From positions 1 through 24,799 of IMG/VR virus record IMGVR_UViG_3300028286_000709: DNA of 24,799 bases. The stretch is one strand, 5' to 3'. Source of the stretch: a virus. The translations under genes and the position numbers were made by a program. Shown piece after piece: positions 7,849 through 15,745 of this stretch. The first letter of the stretch is position 1. Each line of letters begins with the position of its first letter. Below the pieces are notes generated by a model. It did no database searches, was not told the origin of the DNA, and was given only the letters and a program-made list of their open reading frames with translations.

Positions 7849-8675
7849 GTATTATTGAGAACAATGTTAGCCGCCAGGAGCCAATGGACGAGGTGATAGT
7901 TATCGTGTCCCCTGACGTAAGAGGGCGACTTGTAATTATTTAGTAGTAATGATGCCGACTTAAAGTAATTCTTAGCCATCGCTTGCGCGAGGGCGTCCCC
8001 CTCATCTCGGAGTGATATCAACGTTTCTGCTACTTCGGTACCGTATTGGGGACCGCCAGCCAACTTGCTGATGTAGCGGGACAATAAGATGAGGTGTCCC
8101 TCGTAGTCACTTTGTACCGGTCCATATACCGTAGGACTGAGTCGGATGAGGTAATCGATACCGCCGTCAGATAGCTTGTACAAGGAGCGAGCCATCAGGA
8201 TGATACCATTGGGGCGGAGTAAAACCCTCGCTATCATCGTTATCGGTTCCCCCATTATCCAATTATTTCTTTCCCCATACCGGTAAAGGGATAATATTGA
8301 CTTGGCATCCTTATTGATTAATAGTCCTAAAATGATGCCTGTTATCATATCGTTGCTAGTGGTAGAAGCCGATTCAGAGGGAATGATGCAATCTTTGAAA
8401 GGCTTCCTAGTCGGTCTCCCATCAGGTTGTAAGGCAGCCGATACATCGACCCACTCGGCACCGGCAGCGCGGGCTACTCCGGCCCACAAGGCACCATCAC
8501 AATCGTCATCAGAGGGCCACCCCGCTACATGATTGCTGGTCTTCTCTTTCAACTCGGCTAGTTTTTTGTCGTATTCCCCTTGTAAGGTCAGCCGCAAGGT
8601 ACCATCAACATGTTCCTTTCCACAGCCAAGGATGAATGATAATACAGTAAAAAGGAAAAAACATGGTAATTTCAT
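7845..8675 (-). CDS. Phage-encoded lipoprotein of unknown function (276 aa)
   Basis: I start at the ATG at 8675 because the N-terminus then reads as a clean lipoprotein signal: M-K-L, a hydrophobic run and ILGC with the lipid-carrying cysteine at residue 18. An upstream GTG at 8705 would place the start inside the terminator stem and add ten unlikely residues. The mature protein has WPSDDDCDGALWAGVA, GRPTRKPFKDC, NDMITGIILGLL and YGERNNWIMG motifs. Conserved-looking cysteines occur in the first half, and the second half is alpha-helical with no obvious membrane span. The motif style reminds me of uncharacterised phage proteins near lysis genes, but I cannot assign a function. Superinfection exclusion, a lysis accessory or an outer-membrane role are all possible. 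The ribosome site is weak. Confidence 0.72.
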   Translation of the reverse strand: MKLPCFFLFTVLSFILGCGKEHVDGTLRLTLQGEYDKKLAELKEKTSNHVAGWPSDDDCDGALWAGVARAAGAEWVDVSAALQPDGRPTRKPFKDCIIPSESASTTSNDMITGIILGLLINKDAKSILSLYRYGERNNWIMGEPITMIARVLLRPNGIILMARSLYKLSDGGIDYLIRLSPTVYGPVQSDYEGHLILLSRYISKLAGGPQYGTEVAETLISLRDEGDALAQAMAKNYFKSASLLLNNYKSPSYVRGHDNYHLVHWLLAANIVLNNT

Positions 8676-8690
8676 ACATTGCTCAAGGGA

Positions 8691-8724
8691 GAAAAAGGAA
8701 GACACCAGCCGAGTTGGCTGGTGC
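8691..8724 (-). terminator. Intrinsic terminator after S74 fibre gene
   Basis: The stem CACCAGCC / GGCTGGTG (8703-8710 with 8716-8723) has a 5-nt loop and a G-U extension. On the minus strand it is followed by TTCCTTTTTC. It lies 11 nt past the fibre stop codon and before the lipoprotein ATG. No obvious promoter lies between it and the lipoprotein gene, so partial read-through is likely. Confidence 0.75.
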
Positions 8725-8734
8725 CGAGAAGGGG

Positions 8735-10435
8735 TTACTTACTTTCTAATACTGCTATTTTGGCTTTCGCTTCATCGAGTTGCTGCTTCAGTTCTTGAAC
8801 GGCTTTCACGAGGACGGGAATCATTTCTGTGGGAGATACACCCATCATCTCTTCTTCGTTCTTTGGCTTATAAGCGGCGTGAGGTAAAACAGCGTGCACT
8901 TCTTGAGCAATGAATCCGACGCGAGCACTTTCTTCTGAGCTGTCCATTGTGTAATCAAATTTGACGGGACGTAAAGACATTACTTCTTGTAAGCCGAATT
9001 CACTATCTACTACATTTTTCTTCACTCGGATATCGGAGGTACCAGTCCAGCTAGTTGCTCCATTTGTAATGTAAAGTCCGACGTCAGAAGAGTTCAAGAC
9101 AACGAAACCGTTGTTGTTTGTCGGTCCCACTCGCCAAGCAACACCGCCTGTTGTATTCAAAAGGTTTAGCGGGGCACCAATTCCCGCTCCTGAGTTGGCA
9201 CCACCTTGTACGAGGTGGATTGCTGACCCGGAAGAGGAGCCTAAGGTCCAAGCACCATCCCCTTTTACAGTGCCAAGAAGTGCGCTACCAGCTGCGTTAT
9301 ACCACCTTTGAGAAGCATCAGAACTATTTGTTCCAGCCGAAATGTCTAAGCCATACGATTGGCCACTGGTCGTACTTCTTTGAGTTATTTTCAAACATCC
9401 GACATTGTTATTCTCGCTGCGAATTTCATGGGCTTGAGAAACTGTTCCCGCACTAGGTCCTAATGTCCACGCACCGCCACTGGTATGACCACCGACATCG
9501 GTCGTATTCGCTGCAAAACGGTACCCACCACCGCCGACACCTGCTATTGCAACATCTTGAAAACCTTGACCGTTGACTCGGTCCAGCCCGTAACGGATAA
9601 CAACATCGCTAGTTGAAGTATCATTTGCCCGCAATTCAAGGACGTAGTTTTGGTTTGCTATCGTTCCTTGGGTACCATAAAAAAGGTGTTTACCCCCATT
9701 ACTAGCTTGCGAGATGCCCAAAATCCATGAACCAGAGTTATTATATTCTCCAGCTTTTGTCGCGTTTGAACTAAATCCCACGCCGCCTGTTCCAGTTCTA
9801 TACAATCCCGTATCACTGTCAAGATTAAAGGAAATTCCAGGAGAACCTACTAAACCATCAGCAGCTAGAAATGTACCGCCATTGGCGGGTATAGTTTGCC
9901 AGGTGGCATTAGAACCATCCGTCAACAGTGCTTTTCCAGAATTTGTACTTTGAGAAGGAAGAAGAGCGTTGAGGGCGGCATTAGCGGTAGTTTGTCCAGT
10001 GCCGCCTTGGCCAATTGATAATGCTGTCGTAAGTCCAGACAATGAAGTGATATCACTATTGGCTCCACTGGCAGCTTTACCATTAAGCTGTGTTTGGATA
10101 GCGGAAGACACTCCATCAAGGTAACCAAACTCGGTATTACTAACAGTGCCACTGCCAATCTTAGTGGCATCAATAGCGGCACCGGCTTTAATATCGGCGT
10201 TTTCAATATTGGTGATTGTGTTTAAATCCGCGTCAATAGTTTTGTTAGTTACATCTTGAACTGAATTTTCGGTAAGGAGCTCGTGAGCAACGGGACTGTT
10301 ACTGTTGATATCAGGTAAAGTAAAGACGCGAGAAGTGGCTGTTCCAGCTTGTGTTCCTACTTCTAATGTTACTTCTTTCCCGTCTTTCCGGAACACTACT
10401 GATACTAGTTCCTTCAAACTTCCAAATAGCTTCAT
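8735..10435 (-). CDS. Tail fibre/spike with C-terminal S74 intramolecular chaperone (566 aa)
   Basis: The C-terminal 100 residues are a peptidase S74 / intramolecular chaperone domain. It begins at S467 (SDIRVKKN) and contains LRPVKFDY, GFIAQEV and a terminal coiled coil (about 532-566). In this family the domain trimerises the fibre and then cuts itself off before the serine. S467 and K472 match the family Ser-Lys dyad spacing (S-x4-K). The N-terminus (MKLFGSLKELVSVVFRKDG) and the block TNKTIDADLNTITNI...AAIDATKI...YLDGVSS.IQTQLN are shared with the 325-residue fibre downstream of it in sequence. GGTGQTTA..ALNALLPSQS is shared with the 306-residue fibre. The middle (200-460) is a glycine-rich beta-structure with LDSDTGLYR and GAWTLG repeats, typical of receptor-binding shafts. 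The ribosome site is AAAGGT. Confidence 0.88.
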   Translation of the reverse strand: MKLFGSLKELVSVVFRKDGKEVTLEVGTQAGTATSRVFTLPDINSNSPVAHELLTENSVQDVTNKTIDADLNTITNIENADIKAGAAIDATKIGSGTVSNTEFGYLDGVSSAIQTQLNGKAASGANSDITSLSGLTTALSIGQGGTGQTTANAALNALLPSQSTNSGKALLTDGSNATWQTIPANGGTFLAADGLVGSPGISFNLDSDTGLYRTGTGGVGFSSNATKAGEYNNSGSWILGISQASNGGKHLFYGTQGTIANQNYVLELRANDTSTSDVVIRYGLDRVNGQGFQDVAIAGVGGGGYRFAANTTDVGGHTSGGAWTLGPSAGTVSQAHEIRSENNNVGCLKITQRSTTSGQSYGLDISAGTNSSDASQRWYNAAGSALLGTVKGDGAWTLGSSSGSAIHLVQGGANSGAGIGAPLNLLNTTGGVAWRVGPTNNNGFVVLNSSDVGLYITNGATSWTGTSDIRVKKNVVDSEFGLQEVMSLRPVKFDYTMDSSEESARVGFIAQEVHAVLPHAAYKPKNEEEMMGVSPTEMIPVLVKAVQELKQQLDEAKAKIAVLESK

Positions 10436-10452
10436 GTTGTTACCTTTCTATA

Positions 10453-10524
10453 GGGATTGCTGTCCCGTTATCCTAGTCGGACACCATGTCCGACTCATGA
10501 TACATATCGGCTAAATGCTAGCCG
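10453..10524 (-). other. Three tandem hairpins between fibre genes
   Basis: The 93-nt gap between the 325-residue and S74 fibre genes holds three stem-loops. They are CGGCTA/TAGCCG (10508-10524), a perfect 8-bp AGTCGGAC/GTCCGACT (10475-10495) and GGGA/TCCC (10453-10466). None is followed by a T-run on the minus strand. They look more like RNA-stability, processing or attenuation elements than an intrinsic terminator. Confidence 0.6.
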
Positions 10525-10528
10525 AACT

Positions 10529-11506
10529 TTACATCTTAGAGATTACTACTCGCCACCCGCTACCGCTCGGAGCTTGCGATGAGGCAAAAGTAAGATTGTT
10601 GTCATCGGTGTGTTGGATATAGTCTACATAAATTTCTTCTTTACTATCAATCTCGTATATCACTGCTTTCACTTCTCTAGTACCGAGGTTGTGATTTACT
10701 AATTTGGTGGTACCACTGGTCCAATCGGTACCATATTTGTAAGTGACAAATCGGCTATCTACTTTGGCATCAGTATAATAGAGGTTAGTTCCCTCAGAGA
10801 TATCAGAAGTGGTCAAGCTGACGACGCCGGTATATCCGTTAACGGAAGCGACTGCATTCGAGTTGATTGATTTTTGCCAAGTGGAACCATTGTATACAGC
10901 CCAATCACCAGCTGCAAAAGTAATACTTCCCGAACCGAGGTTGATGGTTCCGCCGGTAGAGACGATGTAAATATCGCCGGTATCGCCGGTACCGTCAGCC
11001 AATGCTGGGGTATTAGTTGCCACGTTCCACGTACCTTTGTATTCCATAGCGGAAGTAGGTAGTTGAGAAGTGGGTATCTTGCCACTGCTATCCAAGGAGG
11101 CGTACCCGTTAGCGACCCCTTTGTTAGCAGAGCTTTCCTTAGCATTAAGCTGAGTTTGAATATTACTACTGACGCCGTCAAGGGTACCTAACTCGGCAGC
11201 AGAAATACTTACTTCATTGTTGAGTCCATCAACCGCGTTGAGTTTGGTCGGATTGATAGCGGCACCCGATGCGATATGGGTATTACTGATACCGCTTATC
11301 GTATTAAATCCGGCATCGATTGTTTTATTAGTGAGGGTTTGCGTTTCACTTTCCCCTACCAAAGTGCCCGAACCGGAAGTTCTTTTTGGCAATTCGAAAG
11401 TGGTGACTCCCGTGTACGTATTCTGGTTAGGGATAATTTTGATATCCCGAGAATCTTTACGAAACCATAAGCCGACAATTCTTTTGATGATGCCTAGAAA
11501 AATCAT
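10529..11506 (-). CDS. Tail fibre protein with shared N-terminal anchor (325 aa)
   Basis: The N-terminal ~75 residues (MIFLGIIKRIVGLWFRKD, FELP, TQTLTNKTIDAGFNTISGI) align by eye with the start of the S74 fibre, suggesting a common virion-attachment module. ELGTLDGVSSNIQTQLN and GYASLDSSGKIPTSQLP are widespread fibre repeats. A GTWN..TNTP.L.DG.G..GD.Y..S.GG.I.LGSG block (about 175-220) is a common carbohydrate-binding-type fibre module. The C-terminus (NHNLGTREVKAVIYEID, then a beta-sandwich) resembles the end of the 306-residue fibre. It starts at TAATG, overlapping the stop of that gene, with AGGGG 8 nt upstream. It has no S74 domain. Fibre identity is firm; receptor is unknown. Confidence 0.82.
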   Translation of the reverse strand: MIFLGIIKRIVGLWFRKDSRDIKIIPNQNTYTGVTTFELPKRTSGSGTLVGESETQTLTNKTIDAGFNTISGISNTHIASGAAINPTKLNAVDGLNNEVSISAAELGTLDGVSSNIQTQLNAKESSANKGVANGYASLDSSGKIPTSQLPTSAMEYKGTWNVATNTPALADGTGDTGDIYIVSTGGTINLGSGSITFAAGDWAVYNGSTWQKSINSNAVASVNGYTGVVSLTTSDISEGTNLYYTDAKVDSRFVTYKYGTDWTSGTTKLVNHNLGTREVKAVIYEIDSKEEIYVDYIQHTDDNNLTFASSQAPSGSGWRVVISKM

Positions 11507-12426
11507 TATGGTGCCCCTTGTATGGTGATTGTCCAGTTACCTACTGGAATTTCTGAACTGGTTAATTGTATATTATTACTCGAAATGACTTCAATGTCAA
11601 GGTATATTATTTGGTTGTTTTCATTACGGATAGTTACATCTACATTCTCCGTATTAACGGTATGTGTAACACTTTTTGTGTAAAAGGTAATTCCGTCTTC
11701 GGTAGTAGTCCCATCATACGTACCACTTAGCCAAGTAACGACATCAGTTTGCACTTGTCCCGTTGCCGGCTCGGCCCACGAAACGTTAGTACCGTTTGTT
11801 TTCAGTATCTTATCGGCATTCCCACTTTGAGAGGGGAGTAACGCATTGATGGCAGCAGTTGCCGTAGTTGCCCCGGTACCGCCATTCGCTATAGCTACCA
11901 CTCCACTTACATTGGTAGCGTTACCAGTAACGTTGCCAGTAAGGGAACCAACAAAGGTAGCGGTAATGGTACCAGCACTAAAGCTATTACTACCGTCTTT
12001 CGTTACTATTGTACCACTATCGGCTATAGTTAAGGTACGGTTGTTACCACTGACATCGATGGTTAGCGTCCTATCTGTATTATCATTACTATTGTAAGTA
12101 ATCGATAAGTAATTGGTACTTCCACTATAAGTATTCTTTGTCTGAATAGGAGACGATACTTTGAATGAGGTCGAGTAAAAAAGAACTTCAGCCTTATTAT
12201 CGTTTTCCCCTACTTGAACTACACCGGTACCATTACCCAAACCGCCTACATCGGGAGATTCCGCTTCGATAAGGATATTAGCAGCGGAGCGAATATTGAC
12301 TTGCCCAGTATTGTCCGGCAATCCACTAGCTCCCAAGCTATCAATCTTGTTCAAGTTATATTTGGCATCGCTTGATAACGCGCTATCAATTTTTAGTTTG
12401 AGATATCTAGTTAATGATGTTGCCAT
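11506..12426 (-). CDS. Tail fibre protein (306 aa)
   Basis: The protein is a low-charge, Thr/Asn/Ser-rich fibre with a short helical N-terminus (MATSLTRYLKLKIDS) and no anchor like its two neighbours. A GTITATFVGSLTGNVTGNAT run is a typical collagen-like phage-fibre repeat. IANGGTGATTATAAINALLPSQS with K.L.TNGTNVSW (about 176-215) is almost the same module as in the S74 fibre. The C-terminal 80 residues form a beta domain ending in GNWTITIQGAP, paralogous to the end of the 325-residue fibre. The ribosome site is GGAG, 6 nt upstream, right after a terminator-like hairpin. It may be a baseplate-proximal partner on which the others assemble. Confidence 0.8.
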   Translation of the reverse strand: MATSLTRYLKLKIDSALSSDAKYNLNKIDSLGASGLPDNTGQVNIRSAANILIEAESPDVGGLGNGTGVVQVGENDNKAEVLFYSTSFKVSSPIQTKNTYSGSTNYLSITYNSNDNTDRTLTIDVSGNNRTLTIADSGTIVTKDGSNSFSAGTITATFVGSLTGNVTGNATNVSGVVAIANGGTGATTATAAINALLPSQSGNADKILKTNGTNVSWAEPATGQVQTDVVTWLSGTYDGTTTEDGITFYTKSVTHTVNTENVDVTIRNENNQIIYLDIEVISSNNIQLTSSEIPVGNWTITIQGAP

Positions 12427-12435
12427 TTTTTCTCC

Positions 12436-12469
12436 GTAAAGAAAGAGGGGACCGGTCTAGCCGGCCCCC
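12436..12469 (-). terminator. Terminator-like hairpin before fibre cluster
   Basis: GGGG-A-CCGG pairs with CCGG-C-CCCC (12447-12455 with 12461-12469) with one mismatch. On the minus strand it runs into TCTTTCTTTAC. It lies directly in front of the fibre ribosome site, and no new promoter is seen. It is probably a leaky terminator or attenuator that lowers fibre expression relative to capsid. Confidence 0.6.
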
Positions 12470-12611
12470 CCGGAAACCCCACAAAGAATATTGGGGGATG
12501 GTAGGACCGGGAAGCCCCCGGCAGACTCACCACTATCACATCGTCGCGTAGACTCTCGCAGGTGACGCGAGCCCGTTCGGTCTATCGACCTCCGGTTATG
12601 ATACAGAAACA
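12470..12611 (-). other. Structured non-coding segment (possible RNA element)
   Basis: Several stems can be drawn in this short gap. They include GGTC-GATA-GACC (12583-12594), TCGCGT/ACGCGA (12544-12549 with 12564-12569), CCGGG/CCCGG (12508-12522) and CCCC/GGGG around the AATATT. Base composition is more GC-rich than the flanking genes. A minus-strand open frame of 61 codons crosses it, but it starts inside the previous gene and looks like chance. It may be an untranslated RNA or a cluster of attenuators. Confidence 0.5.
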
Positions 12612-13049
12612 TTAGGCGACCGTGTTCGGCACTATCATCCATTCTATATAAAACGTTACTTTACCAGCAGTAGCGGCAGCTGTAGCAATCTCAATATTGA
12701 TTTCGCTAGCTGATGTCAGTTTCACTGCATCGGCTACCGCCATCGACCGGGCCTTCACTCCGCTATCTCCGGTAAAATCAATCGAACCGGAAAGGGCGGT
12801 GGAGCCTGCCTTTAACGTGATATCAGTAGCACCGGTAACGGTAGTAACTTCATCCGTCCAAATGTTGGTAACAATAGCACCGGCAGGCAAAGATTGCCCA
12901 AACGAAATGGTACCGACTGCGCCCCCATCAACGGCAAAATCCCATGTACAAGCAGAGATTTGTTTTGCGAATTGGAGTACGGCAGCTTCCCTTTTGTTTG
13001 TTCTCTTCTCGGCTAGGGAGCCAGCTAAAGTTCTCTTTGGTGATAACAT
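12612..13049 (-). CDS. Small virion protein, possible head decoration (145 aa)
   Basis: The N-terminus is basic (MLSPKRTLAGSLAEKRTNKR). A beta-rich domain follows, with GAVGTISFGQSLPAGAIVTNIW, VTGATDITLKAGSTALSG, a pattern of alternating short strands, and KVTFYIEWMIVP at the end. The position immediately downstream of the major capsid gene is typical of head-decoration or capsid-stabilising proteins. The 'P.G.I.......VTT..GATDI.L..G' pattern is common in small phage structural proteins. It has an AAAGGA ribosome site 7 nt upstream and a 6-bp hairpin just before that. The decoration role is inferred from position and fold style. Confidence 0.6.
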   Translation of the reverse strand: MLSPKRTLAGSLAEKRTNKREAAVLQFAKQISACTWDFAVDGGAVGTISFGQSLPAGAIVTNIWTDEVTTVTGATDITLKAGSTALSGSIDFTGDSGVKARSMAVADAVKLTSASEINIEIATAAATAGKVTFYIEWMIVPNTVA

Positions 13050-13076
13050 GTTAGTGTCCTTTCAATGAAAGGGAAC

Positions 13077-13096
13077 CGGGGAGACACTACTCCCCG
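13077..13096 (-). terminator. Hairpin after major capsid gene
   Basis: CGGGGAG and CTCCCCG form a perfect 7-bp stem with a 6-nt loop, 13 nt beyond the capsid stop codon. The following minus-strand sequence (GTTCCCTTTC) has only a short pyrimidine run. It is a weak intrinsic terminator or a 3'-end stabilising hairpin that would favour capsid mRNA. Confidence 0.6.
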
Positions 13097-13108
13097 TCCC
13101 TACAATTA

Positions 13109-14494
13109 TTAAGTGTTGGTGAAGTTGCGGATGACGCCTACTGAAGCGGGGTGTTTACAGATAAGGACGCCAATAGCTTGGAGGTAAGATACTACCGTGT
13201 TGAGGTAGCCCGAGCTGCTCGGCTTCAGATGGAAGTCTGACATCCCTTGAGCCTTGACCGTTTCGAAATCACTTCCATGGAATTCGAGAACTTTCTCGCC
13301 AGCCTTCGTTTCAGGCAAGCAATAAATCCGAGGTTTGGGAACATATTCCGAAGTGTAGCACTCCAGCGTATCATTGCCATGGACGTAGGCGAAGAATTTG
13401 ATACCGCGCTTATTGTCTTCAACGGTTTGAAAACGGCGGTCAGTTTCCCGACTTTCGATGAGGGAAGCGTGCGTCTCGGGAGCCATACAGAGCATCTTCC
13501 AACGGTATCTGTCCTGACCAACGAGGACCTTTACCTTGTCCATCATCTTTTGGATGTGCTTGACATCGATAGGGTTCCCGCCAGCGTCAATCTTGGAACC
13601 GGAGGTGGCACCACTCATATTGATACCGTGGACGAGTCGACCATCGCTGGCAACTAGTGATTCCAGTCCGGCCATCACTTCAGTAATCGTACCATAATCA
13701 ACGGAGCTCGTGATAGCGGAGAGGTCGTAAATCGTGGGCTGACCGTAGCGGTAGAAGACGTCACCAGAGGTGGGTTGGGCGGAGATGGATGTCATCGAGG
13801 CGACGGGAGCAAGGTTACTATCAAGACCTTGGAGGGTAACCGTGTTATTGTCCCGGTCTTTTTCCACCACTTTCCAGTAAGCTGGTTCCGTAGCAAGGTT
13901 AGTGTTGAGGGCCGAGGCAGTACCGGCAGCAGCTTTGAGGACGAGCAAGTCGCCAAACTCGAAGAAGCCTACATGGCCGCGAGCTGTATCAGCTGAGGAG
14001 AGGGTGAAGACGAGTTGGTTAGAAGTGGGGCTCGTAACGGCGGCCGAAACAACTTGACCAACAACTCCCGTTCCGTCACCGTAGAGGTCGGCAGCGATAC
14101 GACGCTTGGAAGCGGATGCCTTACTATCGATTTCTAAAGCGAGCGGCTCGGCATATTTCTCGGGAGATTTACGAGCCCTGTCCCAAATGTTGTATTCGAG
14201 TTCGATTGTTGCATTCAATTCTTTGAACTTGGCAATCTTTTCACCAATCGTGACTTGTTGCGCTGCGGGGAAAGCACGGTCAGCAACACCAGGATTCCGG
14301 TACTGGATAGCGCCGGCACCGGGAGCTGTTTGAAACATGAAGCGGAGTTCGCGAGCTACACTGTTTCCAACCTTTGCCCTCTTCACCATTTCAAAGTCGC
14401 GGAAGTCAACGGAAATCTGGTTTCTGACTCCGTCGGAAAACACAATCTGAAGTAAATTACCTAAGTTTAATGTATCAATATTCGAGAATGACAT
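13109..14494 (-). CDS. Major capsid protein, HK97-type (461 aa)
   Basis: This is the main shell subunit. The N-terminal segment (LNLGNLLQIVFSDGVRNQIS, then RDFEMVKRAKVGNSVARELRF) and the long helix with YNIWDRARKSPEKYAEPLA agree with HK97-fold capsid proteins of short-tailed phages. A beta insertion (about 145-250, with QPTSGDVFYRYG near the end) and KMLCMAPETHASLIESRETDRRF in the P-domain-like part are typical. The C-terminus has YLQAIGVLICKHPASVGVIRN. Its size (461) is large for the fold because of the insertion. It directly follows the scaffold gene and is served by the promoter at 15709-15737. Its codons look GC-richer than in neighbouring tail genes, and it lacks GGTACC sites, as would fit high expression. 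The call rests on position and size plus pattern. Confidence 0.82.
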   Translation of the reverse strand: MSFSNIDTLNLGNLLQIVFSDGVRNQISVDFRDFEMVKRAKVGNSVARELRFMFQTAPGAGAIQYRNPGVADRAFPAAQQVTIGEKIAKFKELNATIELEYNIWDRARKSPEKYAEPLALEIDSKASASKRRIAADLYGDGTGVVGQVVSAAVTSPTSNQLVFTLSSADTARGHVGFFEFGDLLVLKAAAGTASALNTNLATEPAYWKVVEKDRDNNTVTLQGLDSNLAPVASMTSISAQPTSGDVFYRYGQPTIYDLSAITSSVDYGTITEVMAGLESLVASDGRLVHGINMSGATSGSKIDAGGNPIDVKHIQKMMDKVKVLVGQDRYRWKMLCMAPETHASLIESRETDRRFQTVEDNKRGIKFFAYVHGNDTLECYTSEYVPKPRIYCLPETKAGEKVLEFHGSDFETVKAQGMSDFHLKPSSSGYLNTVVSYLQAIGVLICKHPASVGVIRNFTNT

Positions 14495-14526
14495 AAATTT
14501 TTACCTTTCTTTATTGGCCGGCTGGC

Positions 14527-15648
14527 TTACTTTTTGCCAAACACCGAGCCGTATTTGTTCCATTGTTTGAGTAACCCAGTCAGGTTACCATTTCTTAACA
14601 TGTCACTAGCTTCTTTTTGGAGTGAGGTATTCCGATATCCAGAGGAGACAGCAGCTTGAACGTTCTCGGTAGCCTCCTGTTTTTTCTGTTCTACCGCTTT
14701 GGCAGCTTTCTTCTCAGCTTGGACGTTAATCCTCTTTCTGAGAGCGGTCGCCACCGACTTGAATTCCTTCTCTACTAAATCAGCCGTGATGGGAACTTTA
14801 CGTTCCTCATATTGCTCAAGACGTTTTAATGAAGTGTCCCAAAGCATTTGGTCAAACATCTGTTCTGTATCGCCATCTCCCAACTTGTCAGCAAAACGGT
14901 ACCGGTCAAAGGCAGGATGAACTGTACTTTCCAAGGCGCGCAGCTCGGCAGCTTCCCGCTCCGCTTGGACGCTCTTTTTAAAGTTTTCATTTTCCTGTTT
15001 GATACGGTCAATTTCTTTTTGCCGTCTTGCCTCTATTTCCCTCGCTTCAAAGAGTTCCCTCTCTGCGGGTGAGGCTTTTTTCAGTTGTTCGTAACGGTCA
15101 ATCCTAGATTTTTCCCAATCTTTGTACGCTCCAGGCCGTCCTTCAATGACGTCAATGACACCTTCGGTACCGTTCTCTTGATAAGCTTTCTCTAACAAGT
15201 CCCATGTGTTTTTCAGCGTAGAGTACTTCGTTTCGACATCTTTGTACTGACTGATAGCTTGGTCTCGTTCCGCTTGCCACTTCCTAGCACCGTGGGCCAT
15301 TTGGACGTATTTCTTAATCTGGTCCTTATTGTTAAAGTCGATTTCCACCTTTCTCTTACCTTTGTCGTCGGTAACGGTGACATAGTCTTTGCCTTCAGAT
15401 GCTTGAGCTTTCGAGGGGGCTGCCTCGCTGCCCGCTTCAAGGTCTGGGGGAGAGTCGTCTCCATTTCCGGAGTCGGGTAAAGAAGATTGTACTTCCGACT
15501 GGTCCGTAGTTACAATAGTCTCGTCACTGTTATCGCCCCCATATCGGACGTTATCAGTTTCGGACTGGGAGGTAACTGCTCCCGTTTCTGTTGGGGTACC
15601 GCTCCTCATTTGCTGCGCTGCTTGGACGATTGCTGACATTGTACTCAT
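14527..15648 (-). CDS. Scaffolding protein (373 aa)
   Basis: The protein is an acidic, disordered N-terminus (about 1-85, rich in Ser/Thr/Asp/Glu) followed by a charged helical body. That body contains a coiled-coil region with AEREL..AREIEARRQKEIDRIKQENENF (about 190-225) and a basic C-terminus (LRKRINVQAEKKAAKAVEQ, ending in SVFGKK). This is the usual design of scaffolds, which bind the capsid inner face and leave before DNA packaging. It sits between the portal/M15 block and the major capsid gene. Its RBS is GGAGAG, and it is the first gene behind a sigma-70-like promoter, so scaffold and capsid are probably co-transcribed. No protease domain is present. Confidence 0.8.
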   Translation of the reverse strand: MSTMSAIVQAAQQMRSGTPTETGAVTSQSETDNVRYGGDNSDETIVTTDQSEVQSSLPDSGNGDDSPPDLEAGSEAAPSKAQASEGKDYVTVTDDKGKRKVEIDFNNKDQIKKYVQMAHGARKWQAERDQAISQYKDVETKYSTLKNTWDLLEKAYQENGTEGVIDVIEGRPGAYKDWEKSRIDRYEQLKKASPAERELFEAREIEARRQKEIDRIKQENENFKKSVQAEREAAELRALESTVHPAFDRYRFADKLGDGDTEQMFDQMLWDTSLKRLEQYEERKVPITADLVEKEFKSVATALRKRINVQAEKKAAKAVEQKKQEATENVQAAVSSGYRNTSLQKEASDMLRNGNLTGLLKQWNKYGSVFGKK

Positions 15649-15708
15649 AAAAACTTTCTCTCCTCTGTCCCGCCTATTGGTAGGGATAAGATGGTTAATG
15701 ATAGTTCA

Positions 15709-15737
15709 ATGATACAATGTCGTATGAAAGTTGTCAA
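15709..15737 (-). promoter_or_regulatory. Sigma-70-like promoter for scaffold-capsid unit (TTGACA-N17-TATCAT)
   Basis: TTGACA (15732-15737), a 17-nt spacer and TATCAT (15709-15714) occur on the minus strand in the 97-nt gap before the scaffold ATG. One base differs from the perfect consensus. The -35 lies just after the M15 peptidase stop. This is the best place for a strong capsid promoter. Confidence 0.72.
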
Positions 15738-15745
15738 TAGTTTTG

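Noticed and set aside
8676-8705. GTG start of the lipoprotein at 8705
   Set aside because: The codon lies in the terminator stem and the added residues spoil the signal peptide.
8735-12426. Diversity-generating retroelement acting on the fibre genes
   Set aside because: No reverse transcriptase and no template/variable repeat pair is present in the window; shared fibre segments are explained by module duplication.
12457-12642. Minus-strand 61-codon open frame across the structured gap
   Set aside because: It starts inside the 145-residue gene without a ribosome site and its product is Arg/Ser/Gly-rich chance-like sequence over predicted hairpins.
13247-13657. Plus-strand 136-codon frame opposite the major capsid gene
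   Set aside because: It is antisense to a well-supported gene, has no ribosome site or promoter, and no recognisable motif.
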